A DNA stretch of 64,000 nt from Mixophyes australis (GCA_036250195.1 JAVHZZ010000001.1:382705407-382769406); one strand, 5' to 3'; counted from the first letter of the stretch, positions 1 to 12,318 are shown. Notes: generated from the sequence alone by a model not told the origin. Made by a program: numbers and translations.

Positions 1-62
1 AGCCCTGCTTAGCTTCCAAGATCAGACAAGATTCGGCTTATTCAGGGTGGTGTGCTGTAGTT
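1..62 (-). pseudogene. 5S rRNA-derived sequence, partial (window edge)
   Basis: Read on the minus strand, this stretch follows the first half of vertebrate 5S rRNA closely: CTACAGCACACCACCCTGAA, then a diverged segment, then GTCTGATCTTGGAAGCTAAG and CAGGG. Compared from memory with 5S rRNA it differs at several scattered positions, including a base change and an indel-like region near residue 25. The 5' end of the RNA falls near base 62, and the 3' half lies off the window. The mismatches and the surrounding repeats make a pseudogene or a 5S-headed SINE (SINE3 type) more likely than a working gene, but the missing half prevents a choice. Confidence 0.8.
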
Positions 63-233
63 CAACTAGTTAATTATGTCCAGAGGAATTTGGGGGCTCG
101 GTACAGAACATTTTTGCAGTCCGCTTCTGTAGACCAGTAGGAAAAGGGTTGCATGCTGCCATGCAGTGGCCAAACAGTGTTGGGGTCGTGGTCAACATAG
201 GTTGTGGCTGCGCCTCTGTGGACTTGGCATATT

Positions 234-301
234 GGGCCTGAATCATTAAGGAGAGCACAGCATCAAAAAGAAGGAAATGTTCCCCCTAATGACTCAGGCC
301 C
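234..301. mobile_element. Harbinger-type MITE, very short deletion copy
   Basis: This 68-bp element has inverted ends GGGCCTGAATCATTAAGGA and CCTAATGACTCAGGCCC. It is flanked by a 3-bp direct repeat ATT (231-233 and 302-304). The ends match the longer copies at 29501, 43501 and 50985, so this is an internally deleted member of the same family. Three-base TSDs fit the PIF/Harbinger superfamily. Confidence 0.8.
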
Positions 302-539
302 ATTATGTATTAAAACTGTTGCACTCAACTACCTGTTATTTCAGCTTTCACAACTTGGTCCTGGATTTCTGTCTGGAACCTGGAATGCTGGGACTTGTTT
401 TTAAAATGTATAGGTGCTATGAGCTTACCTGTACTGGTTCCAGTGCTGTCTCGCTTGCGCAGCTGTCCAGCACTTCCCGATGTCGGCTCACGTGGCGGCT
501 TGTCGGGGTGGGTTTTTCAAAATTGCTTCAGTACTTAAA

Positions 540-1150
540 CTGTGTTCTGCCACTCCTACAGTGTCAGAGCAACTTGGTTGTTATTCATCTGACTAAGGAC
601 CTGTTTCCGCTATGCTTGCTCCTGTCTCCTCTCCCAGGATATCCTCCTGCTTGTTTACACCATGTACCGAATCTCTGCCTGTGTAAACCATTCTCCTGCT
701 TGACTACATTGTGTACCGAACCTCTGTCTGTGCTGACAAGTCTTCTGCTTGATTACATTGTACACTGAACCTGGCTTTCCTGTGACTCCGCCTCAATCTA
801 CTGTTTGTGTTCTGATTTTGCCCGCACGTGTACCGTTATTGGCTTGTTGTGACCTTCCTACCTTTTTACCATTTGGGCTACTCCACTGCTCCCACATTTA
901 CTGATTTCAGTTTGCCTGACCTCGTTCCGTTGTGTATGCTTATGGTTGTGCTATTCTCTTTCTCCACAGTACTATATCCTGAGGCAGTCCAGCAGTCTGC
1001 AACCTGCAAATTCTCAGCAGAATAGTCCATCCTGTCTTGCGGCGGTTCTTGGAAAATACGGGAAAACTCGTTGGACTCCGCACCTCTGGCCTGCCAGCGT
1101 CAATCAGGGTTAGTACTAGAGTACTATATTCATCTGATTCCATGACAATA
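540..1150 (+). repeat. LTR-like repeat with three 49-bp tandem units
   Basis: Bases 644-790 hold three imperfect 49-bp units, each starting CTCCTGCTTG or CTTCTGCTTG and carrying a variant of GTGTACCGAACCTCTG. The following C/T-rich stretch runs to about 1145. Its style recalls LTRs of amphibian gypsy elements, including a possible CA end near 1145. No coding partner or second LTR is in the window, so this is only a tentative solo-LTR call. The open frame at 277-768 across it has no recognisable protein. Confidence 0.35.
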
Positions 1151-1242
1151 GGTACATGAAATATGAAAAAAAAAGCAATAAGCGTACACAGTACATAAAA
1201 CAGATATAATACATATAATACAATAAAACCTTTAATTTATCA

Positions 1243-1360
1243 TGCCCTCCCCAGCCACATCACATCCTTCCCAGCCCCATCATGCCACATCACACCAACC
1301 CCAACCATATCACGCCAAAACACAGCCACATCACACCAAATCCCAGCCACATCACACCAC
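1243..1360. repeat. Minisatellite, left part
   Basis: An imperfect C/A-rich tandem repeat built on CCCAGCCACATCACACCA, about 17-25 bp per unit. It is cut at 1360 by a hAT MITE and resumes at 1823. Confidence 0.85.
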
Positions 1361-1718
1361 CAGGGCCGTCTCTTCCATAGGGCACAATGGGCAAGTGCCC
1401 GGGGGCCATGCAGCCCAGGGGGCCCGTCAGAGGCAGCTAAAAAAAAAAAGTTCCTGAAAAAAAGAAGAAGAAAATACTTACCTTGCTCTCAGCTGGCGAT
1501 CCGGCTCTCTCCCTGGTCTCCTCCTCCGTGCGGTGCTCGCAGTGCATGTCGGGCGTGACGTCATCACACCCGCCCAACATCCATTGCAGAGCGCAGCATG
1601 GAGGAGACCAGGGAGGGAGCCGGATCGCCAGCTGAGAGCAAGGTAAATATTTTCTTCTTCTTTTTTTCAGGAACTTTTTTCTCTCACTGCCTCTGACGGG
1701 CCCCCTGGGCTGCAGGGC

Positions 1719-1753
<35 letters not shown>

Positions 1754-1822
1754 TTATATATATATAGGGGCCCCGGTGCACTGCTTTGCCCGGGGGCCCC
1801 AAATGTTGTTAAGAGGGCCCTG
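1361..1822. mobile_element. hAT MITE with internal palindrome, 8-bp TSD
   Basis: This non-autonomous element starts CAGGGCCGTCTCTTCC and ends AAGAGGGCCCTG. It is flanked by a perfect 8-bp duplication CACACCAC (1353-1360 and 1823-1830). An 8-bp TSD and CAGGG-type ends are typical of hAT transposons. Inside, a long inverted repeat around GGAGACCAGGGAGGGAGCCG could fold as a hairpin, and a (TA)n tract lies near 1720-1766. A second copy, in the opposite orientation, is at 40393-40904. Confidence 0.93.
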
Positions 1823-2055
1823 CACACCACTCGCCCAGCAACAACACACCACCTCACAGCCACATCATACCACATCACTCCACCCACCAGTCACATAACA
1901 ACACCCCCAGTCACATCACAACACCCACCAGCGACATCATGACACCACCCCTAGACACATCACAGAACCCCAACCCTATTCATATCACGACACCCCCTCC
2001 CCAGAAACATTATCCCCCCCCCCCCCTTTCCCAGAAACATTATGACACCACCATC
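1823..2055. repeat. Minisatellite, right part
   Basis: Continuation of the CCAGCCACATCA minisatellite after the hAT insertion, with units such as CCAGTCACATCACAACACC and a C-homopolymer near 2013-2027. Confidence 0.8.
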
Positions 2056-2587
2056 CCACTGTACTTACCTATGTTGTGCTGGTGCTGCTGACATTCCTCA
2101 GGGTGGGATCTTCCTGTAGAGTTATCATGAAAGCTCTCAGTATCACAAAATTACCAAATCTTGTGATACTTAGAGCCCTTTGATTTGCTCTGCAGGTTGT
2201 GTACTCTCAGGGGACTGGGAGCAGTTGTTAGCTCCCTTCTGCTAACCCCTCCCCCCCACCCCAATGTGGGTGCATGCAATTTAAATAAATAAGTAAATAC
2301 ATAAATAAACAATACAATTAAATGCTGATTTCAGTGGAGGACTGGACCTCTAGGCAGGCCCAGGCCCTGATACATTGTACCCAACTCCTACCCCCACCCC
2401 CACTTGTAACAATGGAATTGAGGCACTTGCTGGCTGTTTTTCTACCTAGAAGGATATACATTGCCCAACTGCTGGAATGGAATGGCGGTCTGTATAAGTG
2501 GCCTGGAAAGGCCATATATGTTAGAAACTGGCTAGCAGGAAAAATGTAGTTGTAAAAGGAGTGTTGCAATGGAAGATGGTTGCTGTG
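2056..2587. other. Unassigned sequence
   Basis: No gene or known repeat recognised. There is a short A/T run at 2281-2315 and C-rich runs near 2250 and 2385-2400. Short open frames on both strands overlap each other and show no family resemblance. Confidence 0.5.
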
Positions 2588-2835
2588 TGGTTCTGTGTTG
2601 GTTTAATGTTGTAATGGATTTTTGTTAGGTTATTTGAGTGGAATTTTCTGAGTTCAGAAAAAATGGAGTTGGTGACGTTTTGGCCATAGAAGAATTTGTG
2701 TTATACATAGCTCTGTGTGGTTCTGTGTCTGTGTGGTTCTGTGCTGATTTAATGTTGTAATGGAGTTTTGTTATTTGAATGGAATAGTCTGAGTTCAGAT
2801 AACATGGAGTTAGTGAAGACTTTGGTTTGGTATGC
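2588..2835. repeat. Diverged tandem duplication, period about 147 bp
   Basis: Two adjacent copies are visible. One begins near 2590 and one near 2737, each with GTTCTGTG, then TTTAATGTTGTAATGGA, then GAGTTCAGA and ATGGAGTT. The downstream G/T-rich stretch to 3550 is not recognised. Confidence 0.7.
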
Positions 2836-3551
2836 ATAGTGTTACATAAATGCATGCCTTATAATGGAAATTGCAAATGTTGTGTAATAGAAGTGTATGG
2901 AAATAGTTTTTGTTTTATGCAGTTTAGTGTAAATAGTAAGTGTATGGAAATGTTTGTGCATAGTTTGTTGGTTAGATAGATTGGTGGTGTTGGAAAAGTA
3001 TTTCATGGGAAAGTGAAGAAACCGTGTAGATGGTATTGGAAAGTCTACTAAGCTGCTGTTGAAAAGTGTGGTGAAAATTAGGATTTAGATGCATAGTAAG
3101 TGATTGGCTTGTTCAGGAAGTGGTCAAATTGTTTAATATAATGTTTTGTTATACTGTTGGTTTAAAGGGTAGTTTGCAACTTTGAATCTCTGAAAATAAT
3201 GTCGTTTATTGCTGGAAATGTTGCTGTAGTTAATATGGCTGCAAGGTGAAATACCATGTGTTTAGAGCATACTAAGTTCAGACAATAGAGAAAATGGATC
3301 TAGTATCTTGTAAAATGGCTGCCATCTAGAAGATTTCATGTGAAGGGAATGTGGATAGTGAATAATGGCTGTTGAACATTGAGATAAGTGAAATGATAGA
3401 TTGGTAAATGGTAGAAGTTTTGAGATAAGGTGAAAATATTTGGAAGGTTAAAATGTGTGCTTGATTGTCTGTGTGTTCTCCCTCCCCCACACCCTTCCTA
3501 CACACACAATGCATTCACACACCTGGAACAAAAGCTTGACTCACACACATA

Positions 3552-3726
3552 GGGCTAGATTTACTAAGCTGCGGGTTTGAAAAAGTGGGGATGTTGCCTA
3601 TAGCAACCAATCAGATTCTAGCTTTCATTTATTTAGTACCTTCTACAAAATGACAACTAGAATCTGATTGGTTGCTATAGGCAACATCCCCACTTTTTCA
3701 AACCCGCAGCTTAGTAAATCTAGCCC
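3552..3726. mobile_element. Hairpin MITE, family GGGCTAGATTTACTAAG, copy 1
   Basis: A 175-bp near-perfect palindrome from GGGCTAGATTTACTAAGCTG to its reverse complement, with arms of about 80 bp around a short loop. It is flanked by ATA on both sides (3549-3551, 3727-3729). Copies at 22234 (TSD TAA) and 28826 belong to the same family. Three-base TSDs and GGG ends suggest PIF/Harbinger, by inference only. Confidence 0.9.
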
Positions 3727-3729
3727 ATA

Positions 3730-5548
3730 CACTTACACAGACACAGTGACTTGTATATTTATATAACAGGCAACAAATGTAATGTATTGCACCAAAATCT
3801 ATACTTTGTGCAAAATATTGTTACGCTGTTTACTGTTTTATGTTATATACATAATTTTTACAATTAGAATGTTAATAATACAACACGTTTTAAATGAAAC
3901 TATATTTTATGCATAGTTTTTCTTGAAGATATGAGCATAAGTTATTATATGAATATTGGTCCTGTGGACTTAAGGGAAAATAAGAATTATATTTCTCAGG
4001 TTTAATCAGAAGTACCTTTGCGAGGAGTTGGTTGCAGAATTAAAGGTATTAAATGGTCATCCATACATTTGCCAGATTATTACAGAGATTAAAACCCCAT
4101 AATCACACTAGAAATCCTTTGCAATGCCAAAAATTAAAAAAGAACCCATATAATAATAGCCTTTGAAATAAAGGATAAGAATCTAATACAGGTAAACATA
4201 GCTAAATGTAAGCATTATGATACTAGCATAAATGATCTATATTGAATGCCCAGTCTCATGTTATAACAATACACATAATTAAAATAAAATGAACACAAAA
4301 TGAAGGTTTTCATATGACTAGCTCTAACTGTGGTCAGATAATCTAGAAGATATTGAAAGTTTGGTACATTCTCATTTTTGTACAATCCTGTTACCAATAT
4401 ACTACATGACTTGATACTATTATCTGAACCAATGAGCAACCAAGGTGTGATCAACGAGCAATGGGCTGTCTTGGGGCAAAAATGTTTGTAGCTTAGCCAA
4501 GTCGCTGGAGGGAGCTGGCAGAGTCACATCTGCTCAAGATGCCATGTTATTCTACTTGATAGCTGCCTACATGTCCCTATATTCCCCCAACATGTCATCA
4601 TTTCAGACAATTAAATTTTTATGTTATTCCTCATCTTCCTCTTTTTTCTTGTTTGCAAAATTTACGATATTTACAGTTTGATGATGCCATTTTTTATTTT
4701 AAAATGTTTTAATTATATGCAGGAGACTAGAGAAAGAATGGTCTGCTTCAAAACCATTTACATTTAATTGTCATTGAGCACAACTTATCACCCCAAAGAA
4801 TTAAAAGACCATTCCCCTATTATTATTATTTGTGTAATATTCTATTAGAATGTGCTCAAGCTTCTCAAGTGATAATCTGATAATCTGTAAGGCCCTTGGT
4901 TGAGGTTGCATATTTATTTTAGGCATGATACCACTATTTAAAGCAGATTTTTAACCATAATTTCACAGTTTGCAGCAGATTGATCTTCCAATGTATCTTA
5001 AGTTACATCAGGCCTGGAAATATTTATTAAAAAGTTAAGAGCTGAGGTCAAATGTAAAACCGTTTTGTGATTAAACTTTTGCAAGGCATGGTAAAATTCT
5101 TAGAAGTAGAACTATAAAATTGGCAGAGGACATAATCATAACCAACAATAAATAGCAATGATTGCACAAAATATTACATACCAAATAAAAGGCATGTTAT
5201 TCAGAGCCTGTGCCCATCACATTATATATTACATTATGTAACACATTACCAGCAGACACCTAATACGTAACCCATCTCTTTCAAGCAGTTTATGCACTTA
5301 TATAATTATATAGCCTTTATCCCCATTGCAGACTAAATATGCACCCACAAAAGGATTACACATAAGTCTTTACTCTGATTGCACCAGACTATATCCTCAC
5401 TAGGGCTGTATAAAGCCTTGAAATTTCCTTTTCTGTGATTCAGATTAATTTAAGATACAAATGTGTGCTTGGATTCAAATATTTGTTTTTAATCTATGTC
5501 AGTGTTGCAATAATTTCAAACGACGTGCTTTAGAACTGAAACATATCA
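3730..5548. other. AT-rich DNA without recognised features
   Basis: No repeat family, RNA gene or conserved reading frame was recognised. The short open frames here are consistent with chance. Confidence 0.5.
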
Positions 5549-5556
5549 TTTTTAAA

Positions 5557-5789
5557 CATACTTTCCTACTTTGACAGCGAGATCGCTGCTGTGTTCTGGG
5601 GGCGTGGCCACGCAAATCGCTTTATATGGATCAGCCTACTGCTAAACTTTACCAATTTCGTCCTATTACAGCTACAGTCTTTAACGAAGTGGGCAGGATG
5701 CAGGAGGTTTCGCTCCTCTTCCAGGAGTCTGGGAGAACTCCCAAAAATGTGTGAGTATCCTAGACATTCCGGGAGAGTAGGTAGCTATG
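5557..5789. mobile_element. hAT-type MITE, 8-bp TSD
   Basis: The element starts CATACTTTCCTACT and ends AGAGTAGGTAGCTATG, which is an imperfect inverted repeat. It is flanked by TTTTTAAA at 5549-5556 and 5790-5797. The right end, with its CCAGGAGTCTGGGAGAACTC and ATTCCGGGAGAGTAGG motifs, is shared with the copy at 12098-12318. Confidence 0.85.
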
Positions 5790-5797
5790 TTTTTAAA

Positions 5798-6228
5798 GAA
5801 TGGCATCATCTGATAAGAACATAAAAGAAATATAATCAGGTGACCAGTCCTATAGCAGTGAAGCAATATTCATGTCCCCCTTTCCTTTTTAGTATGTTGG
5901 TGAAGATTGTGGTTCATTATATATTGTTTATGTACATTTTTTAATAAATTGTATATTTTTTTGCATACCACTTTTTGACACTTATTTACATATTGATTTG
6001 GATTTTAGGGCCCAGTACCCTTTTCTTTAAAGCTGCAGATTTGCAAAAGGCAATATTGTATGTCAAGCATTGAATTATAAAATATATTTTGCATAGGGTG
6101 GAAATATAAATTTCTTATTTTTATTTGTATCCCTCCTACTGGTGCAGTAGGAGAAAAATATTACAACAAACAGGGGTGAGGGTATTCCTCCATTTGTCAA
6201 CAATCTTTAAGTTTCCATGGTGATTTGC

Positions 6229-6229
<1 letters not shown>
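5798..6229. other. Unassigned sequence
   Basis: AT-rich DNA in which no gene or repeat family was recognised. Confidence 0.5.

Positions 6230-6275
<46 letters not shown>
6230..6275. repeat. (ATT)n microsatellite
   Basis: About fifteen ATT triplets. It abuts the L2 tail that follows and may be the simple-repeat 3' end of that element. Confidence 0.95.
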
Positions 6276-6277
<2 letters not shown>

Positions 6278-6860
6278 TTTTATTTGTTGGGCACCCCTAG
6301 ATTTCTGAAGCCCCGTACACAGCACAAACAGTTGACTATACAGGGTGAAATAGTACTGAACAATAAACAAATAATACCAAGACTTCAGAAGAACAGATAT
6401 ATAGACAGAAGGGAAGAGAGTCCTGCTCATAAGAGCTTACATCCTAAGGAAGGGTAAATAGACATCAGGCACAGAAGGGAGTCAGTTAAGGGGATATAGC
6501 ATGGGATGAGTAAAGACAGGGGCCAGGAGGAGAGAGGAGATAACGAGCAAAGGAGATAAGAAAAGGTTATATGGATGGCTGGTAGGCATTTAGGAACAGA
6601 TGGGCTTTAAGTGCCCATTTGAAGGCGCACAGGTAAGGGGACAGATGGAGGGAGAGATGGAGGTCATTCCAGTGAAGGGGGACAGCACGGGAGTCCCTGG
6701 AGTGGGATTAGGTGATCAGAGTGGAGGAGAGGCGACTGTCATTGGCTGAGCGCAGGGAGCGGGCGGGAGTGGGAATGGTGAGGAGGTTAGAGATATAGGG
6801 GGCAGTAGAGTGGGAGAGAGCGTTATAGGTGACGGTGAGCAGTTTTAAAGGATTCTGTAG
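6276..6860 (-). mobile_element. L2 LINE 3' fragment
   Basis: The purine-rich stretch corresponds in layout to the 3' part of the L2 element at 15.5-16.3 kb. It has a GCCCCGTACA segment near the simple repeat, then AAGAGCTTACATCCTA, a GGTCATTCCAGTGAAGG segment and further G/A-rich sequence. It lies in minus orientation with the triplet repeat at the element's 3' end. No reading frame survives. Confidence 0.65.
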
Positions 6861-9800
6861 GGGATTTGCTCACTATATTGTTTTGACAATAACTGCTGTG
6901 TGTATTTGGTTCAAGCATGGAATCATATATGCCAAAATGGATTTCCCAAAGTACAGAGAGTCTATGTAATATAAAATATAATTTATAAGTTTAATTTTGA
7001 GCTCATACAGTTTTGCTTTGGAAAACAAAACTTGCCTAGAGATTAAAGGAAACACAAATAATGGTCTGCCGTTTTTGTCAGTTGCATGTTACATTTTTAT
7101 ATTGTCACAACATACTGAGTGAATAGAAAATCTGAATGAGGAACGTCAAATTGTGTTCAATATTTAACATGTTTGTACTTCATACAGTATGTGAAAACAT
7201 CTCAGCAGTTAATTTGCAGTAATTAAACCAGTAGGGAAATACTTCAGTAGTTTCTGACTAGGTACAAGAGAATAAATATACAGTAAGCTATAAGAAAACA
7301 GAAATCCAAAGGATATCTCTTTTCTACTATATATGTAAGATGTATTTTTTGTATTGTTTTACTTGTTAATGAAGAGTCATACTCCATGCCTGAAATATCT
7401 TTAACTCTTAATCTAATATATATCATTGATATATCTTTTTGAAATATACTTCTGATCTTCACACAAAAGATAAATGCATGACTTTTGCCTAGAGCAAAAT
7501 ACTGTCTGTGCTACAATTAAATGCTTCCACATTTTAAAGTTGTATATAAAAGTCTGGAGGGCAATTTCACTGAAATAAAGACATGAGCTGTTGTTACCTA
7601 TTGGGAGATAAGTGTCAAAGTCATATTTTCCATGTTCTCTGGTGAAAAAATATCCCCAGATTAATTAACAGAAAAAAAAAATATTCTCCCAAAGTTTACA
7701 ACAAGATACAGTATATATTAAGATATCACTAAATGGTAAAATGTTAAATACCAAATGGCTGATATTCTCCCTCTGCACATTCACCTTTTACCCATTCTAA
7801 TAAAAACCACTACTTAATACCTGAAATAAGACTCAGACACTGATTTCAATTTTAGTGCACTAAGGTTACAGTTTTAATTGTATAAATGATGGTGGCAAAG
7901 AAAGCAATGCAAGTTCAACTAACCAGCTAATAATATGCAACCAATCATAAGGAGGACCAACCAATCCAGAATCCCAGGTACTAGCTTACTGAGTCATTGA
8001 GACTACAGCCCTTCTGGCCTCAAAGGGCATGTTTGCCGAAATGATGCCCAGGGCCTTCGCAGAAAGGATCATAGAGACATAGATCAAGGGGGGAAGAAAT
8101 CTGCAGCCAAACATAAACTCTTGCATCATGTATTAATCACTGACTGCACTGCTTTTCCGCTGACTGTGCCTCGAAAACAGAAGTTATAAAAACAATAGAA
8201 ACCAGACATAATTAACAAACATATTGTGTCAAGGTGGGATGGGGGGATTTCCTGAAGCAAAAGAGGAAAACTTCTTGTTCTTGGATGCTATTTAGGCTTG
8301 CTTTGCTATTTCCTGTGGAGCCTATTGAATATAATTCAAAACAAGAAAGGGAAAACTTTAACGCCTGAAGGTAAGTGCACTGTAAAGCTACAAGCCTGGC
8401 GCTTAAGTGCATTCATCACTATGCAGGTCTTCATTTATCATAATCCAAATGTAAAGTCAGTTAACTGTTACTACAATATGATTGGGTTTGGAATAGAATC
8501 AGGACTACATGTATGTATGATTTATTCTACTTTCTGAACCCTGTTGGTTGACAATAATGTGTACATTACATCTTTTTTGTATATTTCTTTTTTTCTAATA
8601 TGCACCAATATTCATGACTGGGCACATCACGTAAGAGCGATTCAGCATTTTTTTAGGTTCCATATGAAGCCAGTATTACATTAAAATTTCCTGGTGGGCA
8701 GTAGGCCTTGTCGTAGCATATTTGTGGGTGTTGAATGCTGTCAGTTTCAAATGCTGAGAAGTTTTAGAAATATAACATACAGCAGGCAAAGTAGACTCCC
8801 TCACAAATCCCTACAGGAGGCCATAAACTATACAAAGAAATTATTTAAAAAGTACAAATGCAACACATTTATTTTGGTCAGTGGAGTGCCAGTCAGAATA
8901 TGTGACTATCACACTGTTTATTTTAACTCTGTCATGCTACCTCTGCCATAGAATAGTGAATGCAGGATTACTCCAATGGGATCCGATGTCAGCACCATAC
9001 TTCTCTGGTCGTCAAATTGCACTGTTTCTGCAGAAATGTGCTCCGTATGTATGTCTAGTATTTGCAGTTACCTGTATAAGGCATGACTATGTAACATTTA
9101 AGTTTGTGTCAAAGAATTTAAAGAATTATAACTAGAGTTCTGGCGGGCTTGATCTTAGATGTGGTTGACTAATAAATACCGGTAGAGAAAAGTTAACCAA
9201 TATTTTGGTATTGCATGGTTGACGATTTAATTATTGGACTGTTTAAACTAAGAGATCTTAGGATCAGCTGGTTTAACAAACTATAATTCTTTATTTGAAA
9301 GAGGTCTGAGGCAATATTTTGGATTTTAGTATTTTGAACAAGTAAAATATATTTTAATGTATATACGTCTCCCAGGGTTAGGGAAATATTCTAATGGAGA
9401 ATGTAAAATTGGCAGTTTGCCAATACAATCATAATCATTGTCACCATAATTCCATATTGTTGAACCCACTCATACAATACATTCTCTTCCTTATGTCATG
9501 ATTGGATGTGGGCTCTATTGGTCAGATTTAATAACACAGGATCTACCAATCCAGACACAGACATTTTAGTTTGTTGGTGATCTATTTGGCTAGGTTGTCA
9601 AAATCTGTTATCACAGGTAAATAGTGATCTATAGATGACTACAAGTTTGAAATTCAATTTCATTTATATAATGTGTGCTCTTTAAAGAAACACAATTGTG
9701 TTTCCCAAATCTTAATACTGAAATTCTTTATAAAACATTTTATTGACAGAATTGTTTCATGCATAATAGATAAATGAAAAGTATGCAGTATACTGTACTT

Positions 9801-11230
9801 TGTGAACCAAATTACTATGTTCATGCTCTGGCCAAAATTAAATAAATTCAGCAACTCCAAAAAAGTGTCTGACCCAGGGAACGTGATTACAGGACAAGTG
9901 TATTATCTTTTTAATGCCAGATTCTGTTTCCACCTACTACCTTATGTCATCTTAGACACAAGACACATTGTGCAAACTGACCTAGAGCCTATGATTGAAT
10001 ACATACGGCAATACCACCACTGATTCAATTGTTGGCTGTGTTACATTTATGTGCATCTAGGTAAACCCATTCCAGATTACAGTGATGTTGCATCAGAAAT
10101 GTCCCAGACATTTTTCAGTTCTGTACTCTGATACTGCAGGCATTCTGTCGTGCATCACCCAGTTTTATTTTCTCACCCAAAACCTTGTTGCCATGTTCCC
10201 TGGGACTACCTAATGACTAATGAGGCAAAAAGTCATATGGCATAAATTATCACAGAGGTAAGGGGGAGACGTGTGGATATTAGGGAAGAATGTTTATTGT
10301 CATAAAGTGTAGAAACATGTCAGTATTACTAGTCAGACTGCACTATAGCTGTCAGAATGCTCCTGTCTTTTAATATCATTTTCACTATGCAACTAAACTT
10401 TGAAGGATCATGATATTTTCCAAATATTGTACTTAATTTGTTCCATCTGTAATTCTACACATTTGTGATACTATCAAGTATGTGTATTAATAGAACATTC
10501 AAACATACATATAGGTTGGTTATTTTTTGTAAAGTTTGTTTCTTCTACTTTTAGGAGATAGCATGTACCATTTCCGTACTTGCCTCCTCAAACTTATATT
10601 ACATTCAGTCGCAGGGCAAGCATTTGCATACAGTCTTGCCCATTCCTCTGCCAGGTCTGTCATTGAATGGAATATTGGGACTCTAAAAGCCCTTTTCCAT
10701 TACCTTGACCAGTCTGATGAAGCCTTCATGTATACGCTATGTGTTTATAACATATTAGGACACAATATCAACTTGTTGATGGACTCATACCAAATTTAAC
10801 CATGTAGCACATAGCTTTCAACTCAACCAAATGTAATCCTTACCTTTACAAAGAACAACATACAGTATACTCTGCTTCCAACTATTCCCTATGTAGAATA
10901 AATTGATAATACCAGCAGAATGTGCTCAACAGCATTTTTCTTTTTTTTTTTTTTAAAAGTCCAGAAATTTGTTTGCATTCTTTTTCCCCCATGGCCATTC
11001 TTAGAGTTGGATCTCTACACCTGTCTCTGAGTGCTTCTAGCACTGGGGCTGCATGAGCAGAGGTCATGAGAATAAATCAATTCAGGATTGTTGCCCCCCT
11101 CTATAGCTGTTATTATGCACTCCAGCTGATACTTCATCAACTGGAAATTTAAATTAGTAGGAATGTAGTGATTAACAACCGTTATTCACCTGTGTATTGG
11201 ACAATCATAGGAGGAGAGATTGTATGACAA

Positions 11231-11232
<2 letters not shown>
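6861..11232. other. AT-rich DNA without recognised features
   Basis: About 4.4 kb in which no repeat family, RNA gene or conserved protein was recognised on either strand. Open frames such as 8694-8951, 8881-9135 and 10536-10799 have no recognisable domain and overlap in different frames. The region could be ordinary intergenic or intronic sequence. Confidence 0.5.
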
Positions 11233-11304
<72 letters not shown>

Positions 11305-11335
11305 TGATATTAGTCTCTCTCTCTCTCTCTCTCTC
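11233..11335. repeat. (TA)n and (TC)n microsatellites
   Basis: A TA tract at 11233-11305 is followed by a TC tract at 11313-11335. Confidence 0.97.
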
Positions 11336-11618
11336 AATAAGGGGATGAGGTGGTATTGCACAGTAGTAAAGGCATTTTAACTGTCCTCAACTTGGTATAA
11401 TCCATATTTTAGATACAGATGGATGTTTACCTTAGCATGCCTGGTGTGGCACCACAGCGAGATCTGCATCAGTGTCTATATGTCTGTCCCCATTTACTTC
11501 ATGCAAATATTTAACTAGATCATGTATAGACTTCAAAAATTGAAGTTCTGTAGAAAAGAGGTGGAGAGAAAGAGGGAAGGAGGGTAGGAGATAGAGAGGA
11601 GTTAGAAATAGATCCATT

Positions 11619-11621
<3 letters not shown>

Positions 11622-11680
<59 letters not shown>
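11622..11680. repeat. (TA)n microsatellite
   Basis: Uninterrupted TA dinucleotides, followed by a short ACATACATAT variant. Confidence 0.97.
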
Positions 11681-11685
<5 letters not shown>

Positions 11686-11807
11686 CATATACTTAACTAT
11701 CATGGTTATTCTGTTTAATTAGTGTACTTTGTGGTCTATTTTTGTTCCCAATAAATTTTATTTGAAGCTATCTTATGTGTTTTCTCACTTTATTATTTAG
11801 ACTCAAT

Positions 11808-12085
11808 GGGCCTGATTCATTAAGGAAAGTAAAACAAAAAAAATGAGTAACTTTGCACCATGCCAAAACCATGTTGTATTTGAGGGGGATGTAAATTTAA
11901 AATGTGATTTATAGTTAGGGTAGGAATTATCCTAGATAAATTTTAAATTTCAGTGTACAAATAAAGCTATCAATTATTTGTGTGCTACATGAAAAAAACA
12001 GACAGTATTTAACTTATGTACAAAGTAATAAACTAATTTGCACCCTTTGCATTGTAAAATGGTTTTGTCCAGAAGAAAACTTAAC
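11808..12085. mobile_element. Harbinger-type MITE, 3' end degraded
   Basis: It starts GGGCCTGATTCATTAAGGAA and contains the internal blocks seen in the 29501 and 43501 copies: AAACCATGTTGTATTTGAGG, AAATTTCAGTGTACAAATAA and CAGTATTTAACTTATGTACA. The right terminal repeat is not recognisable, so the end is approximate. Confidence 0.8.
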
Positions 12086-12097
12086 TTGAAGAATTGT

Positions 12098-12318
12098 GTC
12101 GTTAGCCACGCCCCCAAAATGGCCATCACTATTTTGGAACAATAAAACAGGGGGTGGGGCTACAATGATGTGTGCATGCTGTCACTAAGCCCCACCCACT
12201 CCATTTAATTCACAGGGCAGGCCGTGTTCCTGGAGAATTGCCTGCTCTTTCTGGAGTCCAGGAGGACCCCCAAAAATTCGGGAGTCTCCCGGACATTTCG
12301 GGAGGGTAGGCAACTATA
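12098..12318. mobile_element. hAT-type MITE, partial second copy
   Basis: It shares its right half with the 5557 element: GGAGTCCAGGAGGACCCCCA, CGGGAGTCTCCCGGACATTT and GGGAGGGTAGGCAACTAT. The left part carries GCCACGCCCCC, as in the first copy. No clear left terminus or TSD was found. Confidence 0.65.

Noticed and set aside
277..768. 163-codon open frame on the plus strand
   Set aside because: It crosses a MITE end and three 49-bp tandem units, and the protein is low-complexity Leu/Cys/Ser-rich without any domain.
1684..1887. Minus-strand open frame across the hAT MITE end
   Set aside because: It spans the TA tract and both MITE and minisatellite sequence.
8694..10799. Several 60-90 codon frames as possible small host genes
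   Set aside because: No recognisable domain, overlapping frames, and AT-rich context.
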